Shown one piece after another: positions 1 through 7,738 of a stretch of 64,000 nucleotides of DNA. Both the position numbers and the translations under genes were made by a program. A model generated the notes under the pieces. The model made no database searches and was not told the origin of the DNA. It was given only the letters and a program-made list of their open reading frames with translations. The stretch lies in assembly GCF_013373795.3 (NCBI RefSeq), contig NZ_CP088022.1, positions 620,001-684,000 of the forward strand, given 5' to 3'. Positions within the stretch are counted from its first letter, which is position 1. Every line of letters starts with the position of its first letter. Source of the stretch: Bradyrhizobium quebecense. Lineage in GTDB: Bacteria; Pseudomonadota; Alphaproteobacteria; Rhizobiales; Xanthobacteraceae.

Positions 1-35
1 CTCGATGAAAATGTCCGTCACGATACGGTGCTCCG

Positions 36-683
36 TTATTTATTCCGTGATTGGGATACGGCCTCGGCCTCGTACTTGTCGAGAAATTCCTCGACCGCGA
101 GCGTGCGGAAGTCGGGCAGGACACGACGAAGTGTTTCGTGATCCCAGTCCCACCACGCGAGGGCTGTGAGGCGATCCGCTGCTGTCTCGGAGAAGCGCCG
201 CTTGACCGGACGCGCCGGATTACCGGCAACGATGGTGTAGGCGGGCACATCCTTGGTCACGATCGCGCCTGCAGCGACGACAGCGCCGGTTCCGACGTTC
301 CGGCCCGGCAGCAGGATCGCACCGTGACCGATCCAGACATCATGGCCGATATGCACGCGATGCGCACGTCGCCAGTTGAAGAAGTCGGTGTCGTCGCTCT
401 CGCCGGGAAAATAGGCGCTGGCGCGGTAAGTGAAATGCGCCTGCGTCGCGCGATGCATCGGGTGGTTGCCGGGATTGATGCGGGTCATCGCCGCGATCGA
501 GCAGAACTTGCCGATCGAGGTGTAGGTGATCTGGCTGTCGTTCACGACGTAGGAATATTCATCCATGCTGACTTCAAGCAGGATGGTGCGCGCGCCGACT
601 TCGGTATATTTGCCGAGCTTGCTCTCGCGCACCGACGCAGTCGGGTCGATCGTCGGCACAACCGAGAGTGTTTTTCCGGCCAT
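36..683 (-). CDS. Hexapeptide-repeat acyltransferase of the phosphonate locus
   Basis: A 215-residue left-handed beta-helix acyltransferase of the xenobiotic/DapH-like type. Isoleucine-rich hexapeptide turns run from about residue 10 to 160. The NHPMH segment near residue 70 carries the histidine expected of this acetyltransferase group, and [11 protein letters not shown] ends the helix. Relatives recur beside C-P lyase genes and are annotated as phosphonate metabolism transferases; an N-acetyltransferase role like that of PhnO is inferred, not shown. The frame stays open upstream to 764, but the ATG at 683 is preferred: GGAGG lies 5 bases before it and homologues start near this point. It is divergent from phnC, with PHO-like repeats between them. 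Confidence 0.85.
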   Translation of the reverse strand: MAGKTLSVVPTIDPTASVRESKLGKYTEVGARTILLEVSMDEYSYVVNDSQITYTSIGKFCSIAAMTRINPGNHPMHRATQAHFTYRASAYFPGESDDTDFFNWRRAHRVHIGHDVWIGHGAILLPGRNVGTGAVVAAGAIVTKDVPAYTIVAGNPARPVKRRFSETAADRLTALAWWDWDHETLRRVLPDFRTLAVEEFLDKYEAEAVSQSRNK

Positions 684-751
684 CAGGGCCTCCGCAAATT
701 TTGCAAATCGTTGGCTTCCGGGGAGATGCGGGCTCGTCATCGGGACGCTTG

Positions 752-778
752 ATGACAACATCATGACGTTGCGATGAC
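752..778 (-). promoter_or_regulatory. Candidate PHO box, three 11-bp units, for the acyltransferase gene
   Basis: Read on the minus strand, GTCAT occurs three times at exactly 11-base intervals (plus-strand ATGAC at 752, 763 and 774). Direct repeats of (CT)GTCAT at 11-bp period are the recognised PhoB site form. The array ends about 70 bases upstream of the ATG at 683, a normal promoter distance. It overlaps the longer alternative reading frame, which further disfavours a start at 764 or 740. Confidence 0.6.
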
Positions 779-829
779 GTCAAACGAACGGCAGAGGAGG
801 GGTGTGGACGATCGCCGCACTGCAATGTC

Positions 830-847
830 ACGTCACATAACTGTCAA
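830..847 (+). promoter_or_regulatory. Candidate PHO box upstream of phnC
   Basis: ACGTCAC-ATAA-CTGTCAA matches the CTGTCAT-N4-CTGTCAT PhoB pattern, with GTCA cores at 832 and 843, 11 bases apart. The second unit matches 6 of 7 bases, the first only the core. It lies about 46 bases before the phnC ATG. A further GTCAC at 827 is out of phase and probably incidental. Confidence 0.55.
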
Positions 848-893
848 GCACCGGGGATAGCGATGGCCCAACGCGACGCGGTTGGAGCATTGC

Positions 894-1709
894 ATGCTGG
901 TGGTGGAAGGTTTGACGTGCCGGTTCGGCACAAAGGCCGCAGTCGATAACGCATCCTTTTCGATCGCGCCGGGCAGCTTCGTCGGCGTGATCGGCCGCTC
1001 CGGTGCCGGCAAGTCGACATTGCTGCGGATGATCAACCGTCTCGCCGATCCGACCTCCGGCCGTATCCTGTTCGAAGGCACTGACGTGACGGCGTTGCGC
1101 GGCAAGGCGCTGCGGCAGTGGCGGGCGCGCTCGGCGATGATCTTCCAGCAATTCAATCTCGTCGGCCGCCTCGACGTGCTGACCAACGTGCTGATGGGAC
1201 GGCTTGCCCAGATCCCGTCCTGGCGTTCGCTGGCGCAGGTCTGGCCGGAGCAGGACAGGGTGCTTGCGCTGTCCGCTCTCGAGCAGTTCGACATCGCCCA
1301 GCTCGCGGCGCAGCGCGCCGACCAGCTCTCCGGCGGCCAGCAGCAACGGGTCGCGATTGCCCGCGCGCTGGTGCAGGAGCCCGACATCATTCTTGCCGAC
1401 GAGCCGATCGCTTCGCTCGATCCGCGCAACACCAAGATCGTGATGGATGCGCTGCTGCGCATCAACAAGCATTTCGGCATCACGGTGCTCTGCAACCTGC
1501 ATTCCCTCGACCTGGCGCGAACCTATTGCGATCGCCTGATCGGCATGGCGGCGGGTCGCGTGGTGTTCGACGGCGCCCCCGCGGCGCTGACCGACCATAT
1601 TGCCCGCGAGCTCTATGACCTCGAGGCCAATGACGTCATGGGCGCGGCACCGCTGCCCGAGCCCGATGGCGCAACTGCTCCGGCGCTCGGCACCGCAGCC
1701 GCGGCCTGA
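894..1709 (+). CDS. phnC: Phosphonate ABC transporter ATP-binding protein PhnC
   Basis: Cytoplasmic ATPase of the PhnCDE phosphonate/phosphite importer, 271 residues. Walker A is GRSGAGKS at residues 34-41, the signature LSGGQQQR lies near 148, and Walker B is IILADEP followed by the D-loop SLD. The ATG at 894 has GGAG six bases upstream; a TTG at 882 is in frame but lacks a ribosome site. It is the first gene of phnC-D-E1-E2 and carries a PHO-like box. The alanine-rich C-terminal tail adds little to the family domain. Confidence 0.95.
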   Translation: MLVVEGLTCRFGTKAAVDNASFSIAPGSFVGVIGRSGAGKSTLLRMINRLADPTSGRILFEGTDVTALRGKALRQWRARSAMIFQQFNLVGRLDVLTNVLMGRLAQIPSWRSLAQVWPEQDRVLALSALEQFDIAQLAAQRADQLSGGQQQRVAIARALVQEPDIILADEPIASLDPRNTKIVMDALLRINKHFGITVLCNLHSLDLARTYCDRLIGMAAGRVVFDGAPAALTDHIARELYDLEANDVMGAAPLPEPDGATAPALGTAAAA

Positions 1710-1784
1710 GCGGCGCATTTTCGAAAAACAGGGCAACCGGGCATTTCGCCCGGCCAACAGGCGTAACTACCAAAGAGGGGTAAC

Positions 1785-2714
1785 ATGATCACTCGTCGCA
1801 TCATTCTGGCCGGCGCCGCTGCGCTGGCATTTGCAGGATCGGCTTCGGCCGAGGACTGGAAGACCAAGTATCCGGAGATTACCTTCGCGGTGATTCCCGC
1901 CGAAAACGGGTCCGGCGTTACCGAGCGCTACGGCCCGCTCACCGAATATCTGTCGAAGGAACTCGGCATCAAGGTGACCCTGCGCGTCGCCAACGACTAC
2001 GCAGCCGTCATCGAGGGCCAGCGCGCCGGCAACATCCACATCGGTTACTACGGCCCGGCGTCGTTCGCCCGCGCCCGCCTCACCGGCGTCAAGACCGACG
2101 CGTTCGTGATCGACGTCAATGCCGACGGTTCGAAGGGCTATTATTCGGTGTTCTACGTGCTCGCCAAGAGCCCGTACCAGAAGGTCGAAGACCTCAAGGG
2201 CAAGAATATCGGCCTGGTCGATCCCAACTCGACCTCCGGCAACAACATGCCGCGTTTCAAGCTGAACCAGATGGGGATCGATCCGGAGACCTACTTCTCC
2301 AAGGTCGTCTTCACCGGCAGCCATGAGAACGCCGTGCTGGCGCTGGCGCAGGGCACCGTCGACGTCGCCGCCAACTGGTGGAATGCCGACGACGATTCCA
2401 ACCTGACCCGCATGCTCGCCAAGAACATGGTGAAGTCGAGCGACGGCACGCCGCTGAAGAAGGAGGACTTCCGCATCATCGTGAAGTCCGACCTGATCAT
2501 CAACTCGCCCTACGCCTATCTCGAGAGCCTTCCCGACGACATGAAGGCGAAGATCAAGCAGGCCTTCCTCGACATGCCGACGAAGGATCCGGAAGCCTTC
2601 AAGAAGCTGTCCGACGGCAAGAACCGTCCGTGGCAGCCAGTCACCAACGCCGACTACGACAAGACCATCGAGCTGATCAAGTTCGTCGACGCTCTGCGCA
2701 AGAAAGGCTCCTGA
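1785..2714 (+). CDS. phnD: Phosphonate ABC transporter periplasmic binding protein PhnD
   Basis: Periplasmic receptor of the PhnCDE importer, 309 residues. A signal peptide starts with basic ITRR, then an Ala/Leu stretch, with likely cleavage after SASA at residue 22. The mature part is a type II binding fold; the SGNN motif near residue 150 is typical of PhnD ligand loops. The ATG follows a GAGGGG ribosome site. The phnC-phnD gap is 75 bases. A strong hairpin lies just after the stop, before the permease genes, which probably allows the receptor to be made in excess. Confidence 0.95.
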   Translation: MITRRIILAGAAALAFAGSASAEDWKTKYPEITFAVIPAENGSGVTERYGPLTEYLSKELGIKVTLRVANDYAAVIEGQRAGNIHIGYYGPASFARARLTGVKTDAFVIDVNADGSKGYYSVFYVLAKSPYQKVEDLKGKNIGLVDPNSTSGNNMPRFKLNQMGIDPETYFSKVVFTGSHENAVLALAQGTVDVAANWWNADDDSNLTRMLAKNMVKSSDGTPLKKEDFRIIVKSDLIINSPYAYLESLPDDMKAKIKQAFLDMPTKDPEAFKKLSDGKNRPWQPVTNADYDKTIELIKFVDALRKKGS

Positions 2715-2734
2715 TCGCACGTCGCTGCTGAATT

Positions 2735-2763
2735 GGGCCGGGTTTCGACAACCCGGCCCTTTT
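2735..2763 (+). terminator. Terminator-like hairpin between phnD and phnE1
   Basis: GGGCCGGGTT and AACCCGGCCC form a perfect 10-bp GC-rich stem around a 5-base loop, followed by TTTT. It has the form of an intrinsic terminator but lies inside the transporter operon, 20 bases after the phnD stop. Partial termination or mRNA stabilisation of phnCD is the likely role. Confidence 0.75.
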
Positions 2764-2795
2764 CGTTCACCCCTCGAGCAGACTGGCCCGCATCG

Positions 2796-3680
2796 ATGGC
2801 GACCGCCATTTCCATCCTTCCCGCGCAGCAATTGGCGACGCTGAACGATGCCTATCGCAAGGCGGTCGCGCGCAAGCGGCTGAAGGTAACGGTGGCGGCC
2901 GCGGTGTTCTGCGCGGCGCTTTTTATCGCGGCGCTCGGCGCCGATGTGAATCTGCACACGTTCTTCACCTATTTCGGCAACTTCGTCAGCTATTTCGACC
3001 GCATCCTGACGCTGGATTCCGGTGCCCGGGTCTGGACCGATCCGGTGGAATGGTTCTGGGGCTTGAAGAAATGGCTGCGGCTGCTCGGTGAGACCCTCCT
3101 GATCAGCTATGTCGGCACCTTGACCGGTGCCGTGTTCGCCTTTGCGCTGAACTTCTTCGCGGCCCAGAACACCTCGCCGGGACCGTGGGTGCGCTTTACC
3201 GTCCGTCGCCTGCTCGAATTCGCCCGCACCGTACCCGGCATCGTGTTCGCGCTGATCTTCGTGATCGCGTTCGGCCTCGGGCCGATGGCCGGCGTGCTGG
3301 CGATTGCGATCCACACCACCGGGGCGCTCGGCAAGCTGTTCGCCGAGATCGTCGAGAATGCCGACATGAAGCCGGTCGAGGGCATCCGCTCCACCGGCGC
3401 GAGCTGGCTGTCCTGCATGCGCTTTGGCATCCTGCCGCAGGTCTCGGCGGGCTACGCCAGCTATGCGCTGCTGCGCTTCGAGATCAATGTCCGCGAGGCG
3501 TCGGTGATGGGCTTCGTCGGCGCCGGCGGCATCGGGCAGGAGCTGGTGGTCGCGATCCGCAAGTTCTACTATTCCGACGTCAGCGCGATCCTCGTCACCA
3601 TCATCGTCACCGTCTTCATCATCGACATCTCGACCGGCTGGCTGCGCGGCCGGCTGTTCGGCAAGGAAACCCGCCGATGA
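2796..3680 (+). CDS. phnE1: Phosphonate ABC transporter permease PhnE (first)
   Basis: Inner-membrane permease, 294 residues, with about five or six hydrophobic segments. The EAA-type loop region before GFVGAGGIGQEL (about residue 230-245) contacts the ATPase. The ATG at 2796 is chosen because the in-frame TTG at 2733 lies inside the terminator-like hairpin. The stop overlaps the next start as ATGA, so the two permeases are translationally coupled. Two distinct PhnE proteins, as here, are common in rhizobia and probably form a heterodimer. Confidence 0.92.
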   Translation: MATAISILPAQQLATLNDAYRKAVARKRLKVTVAAAVFCAALFIAALGADVNLHTFFTYFGNFVSYFDRILTLDSGARVWTDPVEWFWGLKKWLRLLGETLLISYVGTLTGAVFAFALNFFAAQNTSPGPWVRFTVRRLLEFARTVPGIVFALIFVIAFGLGPMAGVLAIAIHTTGALGKLFAEIVENADMKPVEGIRSTGASWLSCMRFGILPQVSAGYASYALLRFEINVREASVMGFVGAGGIGQELVVAIRKFYYSDVSAILVTIIVTVFIIDISTGWLRGRLFGKETRR

Positions 3681-4525
3681 GCCAGCTGCCGAAGCCGGAC
3701 ACCGCGGAATTGCGCGGGAAATACGCCGGCGTGTTCGAACGTCCGGCGTCGGCACGGCTGGCGCTGCCGGCCGTGATCGTGGCGGCGCTCGCGATCTTCG
3801 CATACGGCCTGGTCGATCTCGACTTCTCGCCGTCGAAGCTGATCACGGGGATGAGCCAGCTCGGCTGGATCACCATGATGATGATCCCGCCGAATCCGGG
3901 CTCGTCGTTCCCGCTCTACATGCAGGCGCTCGGCGAGACCCTGTCGATCGCGCTGCTCGGCACCACGCTTGCGGCCCTCTTTGCGCTGCCGGTCAGCCTC
4001 TTGGCGGCGCGCAACATCATCCCCTCGAACCTGATCCGCTTTCCGGTGCGCCGCTTCCTGGATTCGATCCGCGGCGTCGATACGTTGATCTGGGCGCTGG
4101 TCTGGATCAACGTCGTCGGCCTCGGCCCGTTTGCCGGTGTGCTGGCGATCATGGTCTCCGACTTCGGCGCGTTCGGAAAGCTGTTCTCCGAGGCGATCGA
4201 GGCGGCGGACCGCAAGCAGGTCGAGGGCATCCGCGCCTCCGGCGGCAACGCGTTGCATGAAATCCGCTTCGGCCTGCTGCAGCAGGTGCTGCCTGTGATC
4301 GCCGGGCAGGTGCTCTATTTCATCGAATCGAACACGCGTTCGGCCACCATCATCGGCATCGTCGGCGCCGGCGGCATCGGGCTGCAGCTCGCCGAGCAGA
4401 TCCGCGTGCTGGAATGGCAGAAGGTGTCGTTCCTGATCCTGATGATCCTGATTGCGGTCGCCGCGATCGATTTCATCTCGAGCAAGCTGCGCTTTGCCAT
4501 CATCGGCCAAAGGGCGGTGGTGTAG
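3677..4525 (+). CDS. phnE2: Phosphonate ABC transporter permease PhnE (second)
   Basis: Second membrane subunit of the importer, 282 residues, homologous to its neighbour. The coupling-loop motif IVGAGGIGLQL lies near residue 235-245, and hydrophobic helices begin near residue 33 (ALPAVIVAALAIFAYGL). The start is the ATG of the ATGA overlap with phnE1. It is the last gene of phnC-D-E1-E2; the following 178 bases are almost entirely a long inverted repeat before the convergent phnF. Confidence 0.92.
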   Translation: MSQLPKPDTAELRGKYAGVFERPASARLALPAVIVAALAIFAYGLVDLDFSPSKLITGMSQLGWITMMMIPPNPGSSFPLYMQALGETLSIALLGTTLAALFALPVSLLAARNIIPSNLIRFPVRRFLDSIRGVDTLIWALVWINVVGLGPFAGVLAIMVSDFGAFGKLFSEAIEAADRKQVEGIRASGGNALHEIRFGLLQQVLPVIAGQVLYFIESNTRSATIIGIVGAGGIGLQLAEQIRVLEWQKVSFLILMILIAVAAIDFISSKLRFAIIGQRAVV

Positions 4526-4532
4526 GACGTCA

Positions 4533-4692
4533 CCTCGCCCCGCGCTTGCGGGGAGAGGTCGGATTGCGCTCGGCGATGCGAAGCATCGTCCGGTGCAATC
4601 CGGGTGAGGGGTTTGTCCCCGTACTCACATCTGTCGGATTCGCGGAGGCAGCCCCTCACCCCAACCCCTCTCCCCGCAAGAGCGGGGCGAGG
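4533..4692. repeat. Long inverted-repeat element, family B copy 1
   Basis: The arms at 4533-4558 and 4667-4692 are inverted copies (CCTCGCCCCGC... and ...GCGGGGCGAGG). Inside is a further pair with GGATTGC/GCAATCC and GTGAGGGG/CCCCTCAC. It fills the convergent gap between phnE2 and phnF and may terminate both. Related elements lie at 34692 and 39578. Confidence 0.8.
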
Positions 4693-4703
4693 GAGTAGAG
4701 AGA

Positions 4704-5429
4704 TCAGCTATTCTCGACGAGAAACTCCACGCGCTCGGCGGCGAAGCGCGAGCGCTTGGTCACCAGCGGGCGGTCCAGCATATCGACATCGGTCGCGTCG
4801 ACCACCAGCACCGGCCGGCCCAGCGGCAGATCGAGCCGTGCGGCGTCGGTCGCATCGGCAATCGCCGCGGTGATCCGGGTCGAGGCGCGGTGGTAATCCT
4901 TCACGCCGTAATGCCCGAGCAGCTTCGTCATCGAGCGAACGTCGGCGAACACGCTGCCTGCATCGGGAAAGCGCTCGGCCGACAGCCAGGTGGTGGAAAC
5001 GCAGATCGGCGTCCGGTCGGCGAGACGCACCGCTTCGATCCGGATCAGCGGCGCGCCAATCTTCAAGCCCAGCTCGCGCGCGATCTCGCGATTGGCGACA
5101 TCACTGCCTGCATCGATCAGCTGGCCGCGCGGCTCGTGGCCGCCGGCGCCGACGATCTCGGAGAATCGCGTGCGTGAGCGCAGCGGGTAGGCAAGGCGCT
5201 GAGCTTCGACATAGGTGCCGCTGCCGCGCTCGGCGCGCACCAGGCCGCGCTCCGCCAGTGCGGCGAGCGCCCGCCGCACGGTGTGGCGGTTGACCCGGTA
5301 AGTCTCGGCGATCTCCATCTCGCCGGGCAGCTTTTCGCCCGCGGCAAAGCGGCCGTCGGCGATGCCGCGCTCGATGCCGTCAGCGACCTGCCGCCACAAG
5401 GCGACGCCGGAACTTTCCTGCATGCTCAT
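4704..5429 (-). CDS. phnF: Phosphonate metabolism GntR-family regulator PhnF
   Basis: Repressor of the GntR/HutC subfamily, 241 residues. An N-terminal winged helix-turn-helix spans about 8-75 (EKLPGEMEIAETY, NRHTVRRAL) and a UTRA ligand-binding domain about 95-235. It is divergent from phnG. The perfect palindrome at 5486-5517 in the shared promoter region is its probable operator. Starts at 5429 and 5423 are both possible and differ by two residues. PhnF proteins are known to repress phn or phosphate-transport genes; the effector here cannot be read from the sequence. Confidence 0.92.
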   Translation of the reverse strand: MSMQESSGVALWRQVADGIERGIADGRFAAGEKLPGEMEIAETYRVNRHTVRRALAALAERGLVRAERGSGTYVEAQRLAYPLRSRTRFSEIVGAGGHEPRGQLIDAGSDVANREIARELGLKIGAPLIRIEAVRLADRTPICVSTTWLSAERFPDAGSVFADVRSMTKLLGHYGVKDYHRASTRITAAIADATDAARLDLPLGRPVLVVDATDVDMLDRPLVTKRSRFAAERVEFLVENS

Positions 5430-5456
5430 GGCGCGGTGATACCAGAAATCTTCGGT

Positions 5457-5474
5457 TTGTCACGAAACAGTCAT
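5457..5474 (+). promoter_or_regulatory. Candidate PHO box upstream of phnG
   Basis: TTGTCAC-GAAA-CAGTCAT fits the CTGTCAT-N4-CTGTCAT PhoB site, with GTCA cores at 5459 and 5470, 11 bases apart. The PhnF palindrome starts 12 bases downstream, so an activator site is followed by a repressor site. An in-frame ATG at 5473 lies inside this box and is not a credible phnG start. Confidence 0.65.
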
Positions 5475-5485
5475 GGCACTCGGCT

Positions 5486-5517
5486 ATCAAGTTGTCTATT
5501 ATCATAGACAACTTGAT
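5486..5517. promoter_or_regulatory. Perfect palindrome, probable PhnF operator
   Basis: ATCAAGTTGTCTAT and its exact reverse complement ATAGACAACTTGAT flank a 4-base spacer TATC. GntR/HutC regulators bind such two-fold sites, and the TTGTCTA/TAGACAA core resembles reported PhnF-type sites. It lies 27 bases before the phnG ATG and 56 bases from phnF, well placed to repress phnG and to autoregulate phnF. Confidence 0.8.
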
Positions 5518-5544
5518 CCAAGCAAGGTTGCCCAAAGGTTGCAC

Positions 5545-6018
5545 ATGAATTCGACCATGAGTTCGACCGGAGCAGACAGCAAACAGGCCCAGCGCAAGGC
5601 CGCGATGTCGGTGCTGGCGCACTCCGCCGCGGCCGACATTGCAGGCAGGCTGGCGGCGATCGCAGTGCCCACGCATGAAAACCTGCGCGAGCCGGAGAAC
5701 GGCCTCGTGATGATGCGCGGGCGGATCGGCGGTGACGGTGCGCCGTTCAACCTCGGCGAGGCGACGGTGTCGCGCGCGGCGGTGCGGCTTGCGACCGGCG
5801 AGGTGGGCTTCGGCTACACGCTCGGCCGCGATGCGCACAAGGCGCAGATGATCGCGCTGTGCGACGCCATGGTGCAATCGGCGGAGCTGTCCGGCGAGGT
5901 CGAAGCGAAGGTGATCGCGCCGCTGCGTGTTGCCATGAATGCCGAACGCGCCCGCAAGGCCGCGGAGACCGCGGCGACGCGGGTTGATTTCTACACGATG
6001 GTGCGCGGTGAGGGGTGA
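5545..6018 (+). CDS. phnG: C-P lyase subunit PhnG
   Basis: Small subunit of the C-P lyase core complex PhnG2H2I2J2, 157 residues. With PhnH, PhnI and PhnL it converts alkylphosphonate and ATP to ribose-1-(alkylphosphonate)-5-triphosphate. The start at 5545 has AAAGG six bases upstream and gives the usual family length; the frame stays open to 5473, but that ATG lies in the PHO box. An ATG at 5557 is a lesser alternative. It is the first gene of phnG-N, with four bases to phnH. Confidence 0.92.
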   Translation: MNSTMSSTGADSKQAQRKAAMSVLAHSAAADIAGRLAAIAVPTHENLREPENGLVMMRGRIGGDGAPFNLGEATVSRAAVRLATGEVGFGYTLGRDAHKAQMIALCDAMVQSAELSGEVEAKVIAPLRVAMNAERARKAAETAATRVDFYTMVRGEG

Positions 6019-6022
6019 TGCA

Positions 6023-6631
6023 ATGACGACGATTGCCGAAATGCCCGCAGGGTTTGCCGACAAGGTGCTGTCGGCGCAATCCACGTTCCGCTCCGTGATG
6101 GATGCGATGGCGCGCCCAGGCAGCGTGCAGCGCGTCGCCGCTGATGTCGGAACGCCCGCCGGCATGATGCGCGGCTCGGCCGCGATCGCGCTGACGCTGT
6201 TCGATCATGATACGCCGATCTGGCTCGACGCCGCGATGTCGGCGACACCGGACGTCGCCCGCTGGCTGAAGTTTCACGCCAGCGCGCCGGTGATCGCCGA
6301 TTCCTCGATCGCAAGCTTCGCGCTGATCGGCGATCCGGCCAACCTGCCCGTGCTCGACCGCTTCGCGTTCGGCAGCAGCGAGTATCCGGATCGTTCGACC
6401 ACGCTGATCCTGCAGGTCGACAGCCTGACGCAGGGCCCGGCCTTCGAGCTGAAAGGTCCCGGCATCGACGGCAGCGCGCTGTTGCAGGCGATGATCAAGC
6501 CGCGCGACCTGTTCCAGCGGCTGTCGATCAATGAAGCGCTGTTCCCGCGCGGCGTCGACGTCGTGCTGGTCCATGACGACAAGATTGTCGCGATCCCGCG
6601 CACCACGCGGCTGATCGCAAGCGGAGTGTGA
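6023..6631 (+). CDS. phnH: C-P lyase subunit PhnH
   Basis: Core-complex subunit, 202 residues, close to the usual family length of about 190-200. PhnH is needed for the first pathway step and has a PLP-transferase-like fold without the cofactor. Family features include the N-terminal FRSVMDAMARPG segment (residues 23-34) and the C-terminal FPRGVDVVL. Start spacing to phnG is 4 bases and to phnI 3 bases, so the genes are tightly coupled. Confidence 0.92.
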   Translation: MTTIAEMPAGFADKVLSAQSTFRSVMDAMARPGSVQRVAADVGTPAGMMRGSAAIALTLFDHDTPIWLDAAMSATPDVARWLKFHASAPVIADSSIASFALIGDPANLPVLDRFAFGSSEYPDRSTTLILQVDSLTQGPAFELKGPGIDGSALLQAMIKPRDLFQRLSINEALFPRGVDVVLVHDDKIVAIPRTTRLIASGV

Positions 6632-6634
6632 GCG

Positions 6635-7738
6635 ATGTATGTAGCCGTCAAGGGAGGCGAGCGCGCCATCGAGAACGCTCATCGGCTGCTCGCGCATGAG
6701 CGGCGCGGCGATCGCGATGTGCCCGAGGTGACGCTGGCGCAGATCTCCGAGCAGCTCGCGCTCGGTGTCGACCGCGTGATGACCGAAGGCTCGCTCTACG
6801 ATCGCGAGCTAGCGGCGCTCGCGATCAAGCAGGCGCGCGGCGACATGATCGAGGCGATCTTCCTGGTTCGTGCCTTCCGCGCCACGCTGCCGCGTTTTGG
6901 CGCCACCGAGCCGGTCAATACCGGCGAGATGCAGGTGCGGCGGCGCATCTCCTCGACCTTCAAGGACGTTCCGGGCGGCCAGATCCTGGGGCCGACCTTC
7001 GATTACACCCATCGCCTGCTCGATCCGCAGCTCGCGGAAGGCTTTGTGCCGGAGCAGCCGGTGACCGCGGAAGCCTCGCAGGCGGCAACGCCGCGGGTGA
7101 CCGACATTCTCGGCCGCGACGGCTTGATCGAATCGTCGCCGCAGGCGGACGCCGACGCGCCGGTCGGCGACCTCACGCGCGAGCCGCTGAGCTTCCCGGC
7201 CTATCGCGATCTGCGGCTGCAGAATCTGGCGCGCGGCGACGAGGGCTTTCTGCTCGCACTCGGCTATTCGACGCAGCGCGGCTACGGCCGCAATCATCCC
7301 TTCGCCGGCGAGATCCGCTTCGGCGAGGTCGAGGTCGAATTCTCAGCCGAAGACGTCGGCTTCGCGGTGCCGCTCGGCTCGATCGAGCTGACCGAGTGCC
7401 AGATGGTCAACCAGTTCAAGGGCTCGACCACCGAGGCGCCGTGCTTTACCCGCGGCTATGGCCTCGCCTTCGGACAGAGCGAGCGCAAGACCATGTCGAT
7501 GGCGCTGGTCGACCGCGCGCTGCGCGCACGCGAGCTCGGCGAGGAGGCGGCGGCGCCGGCGCAGGACGAGGAGTTCGTGATGTCGCACTCCGACAATGTC
7601 CAGTCGACCGGCTTCGTCGAGCATCTGAAGTTGCCGCATTACGTCGACTTCCAGTCCGAGCTCGGCCTGCTCCGCAAGCTGCGGCAGGAGTTCGCGGAAG
7701 CCAACGAAGCCGTCGAACTGCAGGAGGCCGCGGAATGA
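6635..7738 (+). CDS. phnI: C-P lyase subunit PhnI
   Basis: Core-complex subunit, 367 residues, about the length of E. coli PhnI. PhnI alone acts as a nucleosidase; with PhnG, PhnH and PhnL it catalyses attack of phosphonate on the ribose of ATP. The family N-terminus YVAVKGGERAI is intact. The ATG starts 3 bases after phnH, and the TGA overlaps the phnJ ATG as ATGA. Confidence 0.95.
   Translation: MYVAVKGGERAIENAHRLLAHERRGDRDVPEVTLAQISEQLALGVDRVMTEGSLYDRELAALAIKQARGDMIEAIFLVRAFRATLPRFGATEPVNTGEMQVRRRISSTFKDVPGGQILGPTFDYTHRLLDPQLAEGFVPEQPVTAEASQAATPRVTDILGRDGLIESSPQADADAPVGDLTREPLSFPAYRDLRLQNLARGDEGFLLALGYSTQRGYGRNHPFAGEIRFGEVEVEFSAEDVGFAVPLGSIELTECQMVNQFKGSTTEAPCFTRGYGLAFGQSERKTMSMALVDRALRARELGEEAAAPAQDEEFVMSHSDNVQSTGFVEHLKLPHYVDFQSELGLLRKLRQEFAEANEAVELQEAAE

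Noticed and set aside
1..35. Left-edge sequence
   Set aside because: Too short to interpret; only the end of the acyltransferase gene and a few bases beyond it are visible.
1767..3803. A 678-codon minus-strand frame across phnD and phnE1
   Set aside because: The composition is that of a shadow frame, and both plus-strand genes are certain.
4533..4692. Clustered inverted repeats considered as a CRISPR array
   Set aside because: There is no regular direct repeat with unique spacers; the structure is a single nested palindrome.
5473..5544. Upstream ATG giving phnG 24 extra residues
   Set aside because: It lies inside the PHO box and before the PhnF operator, and the extension is not like PhnG; ATG 5545 has a better ribosome site.
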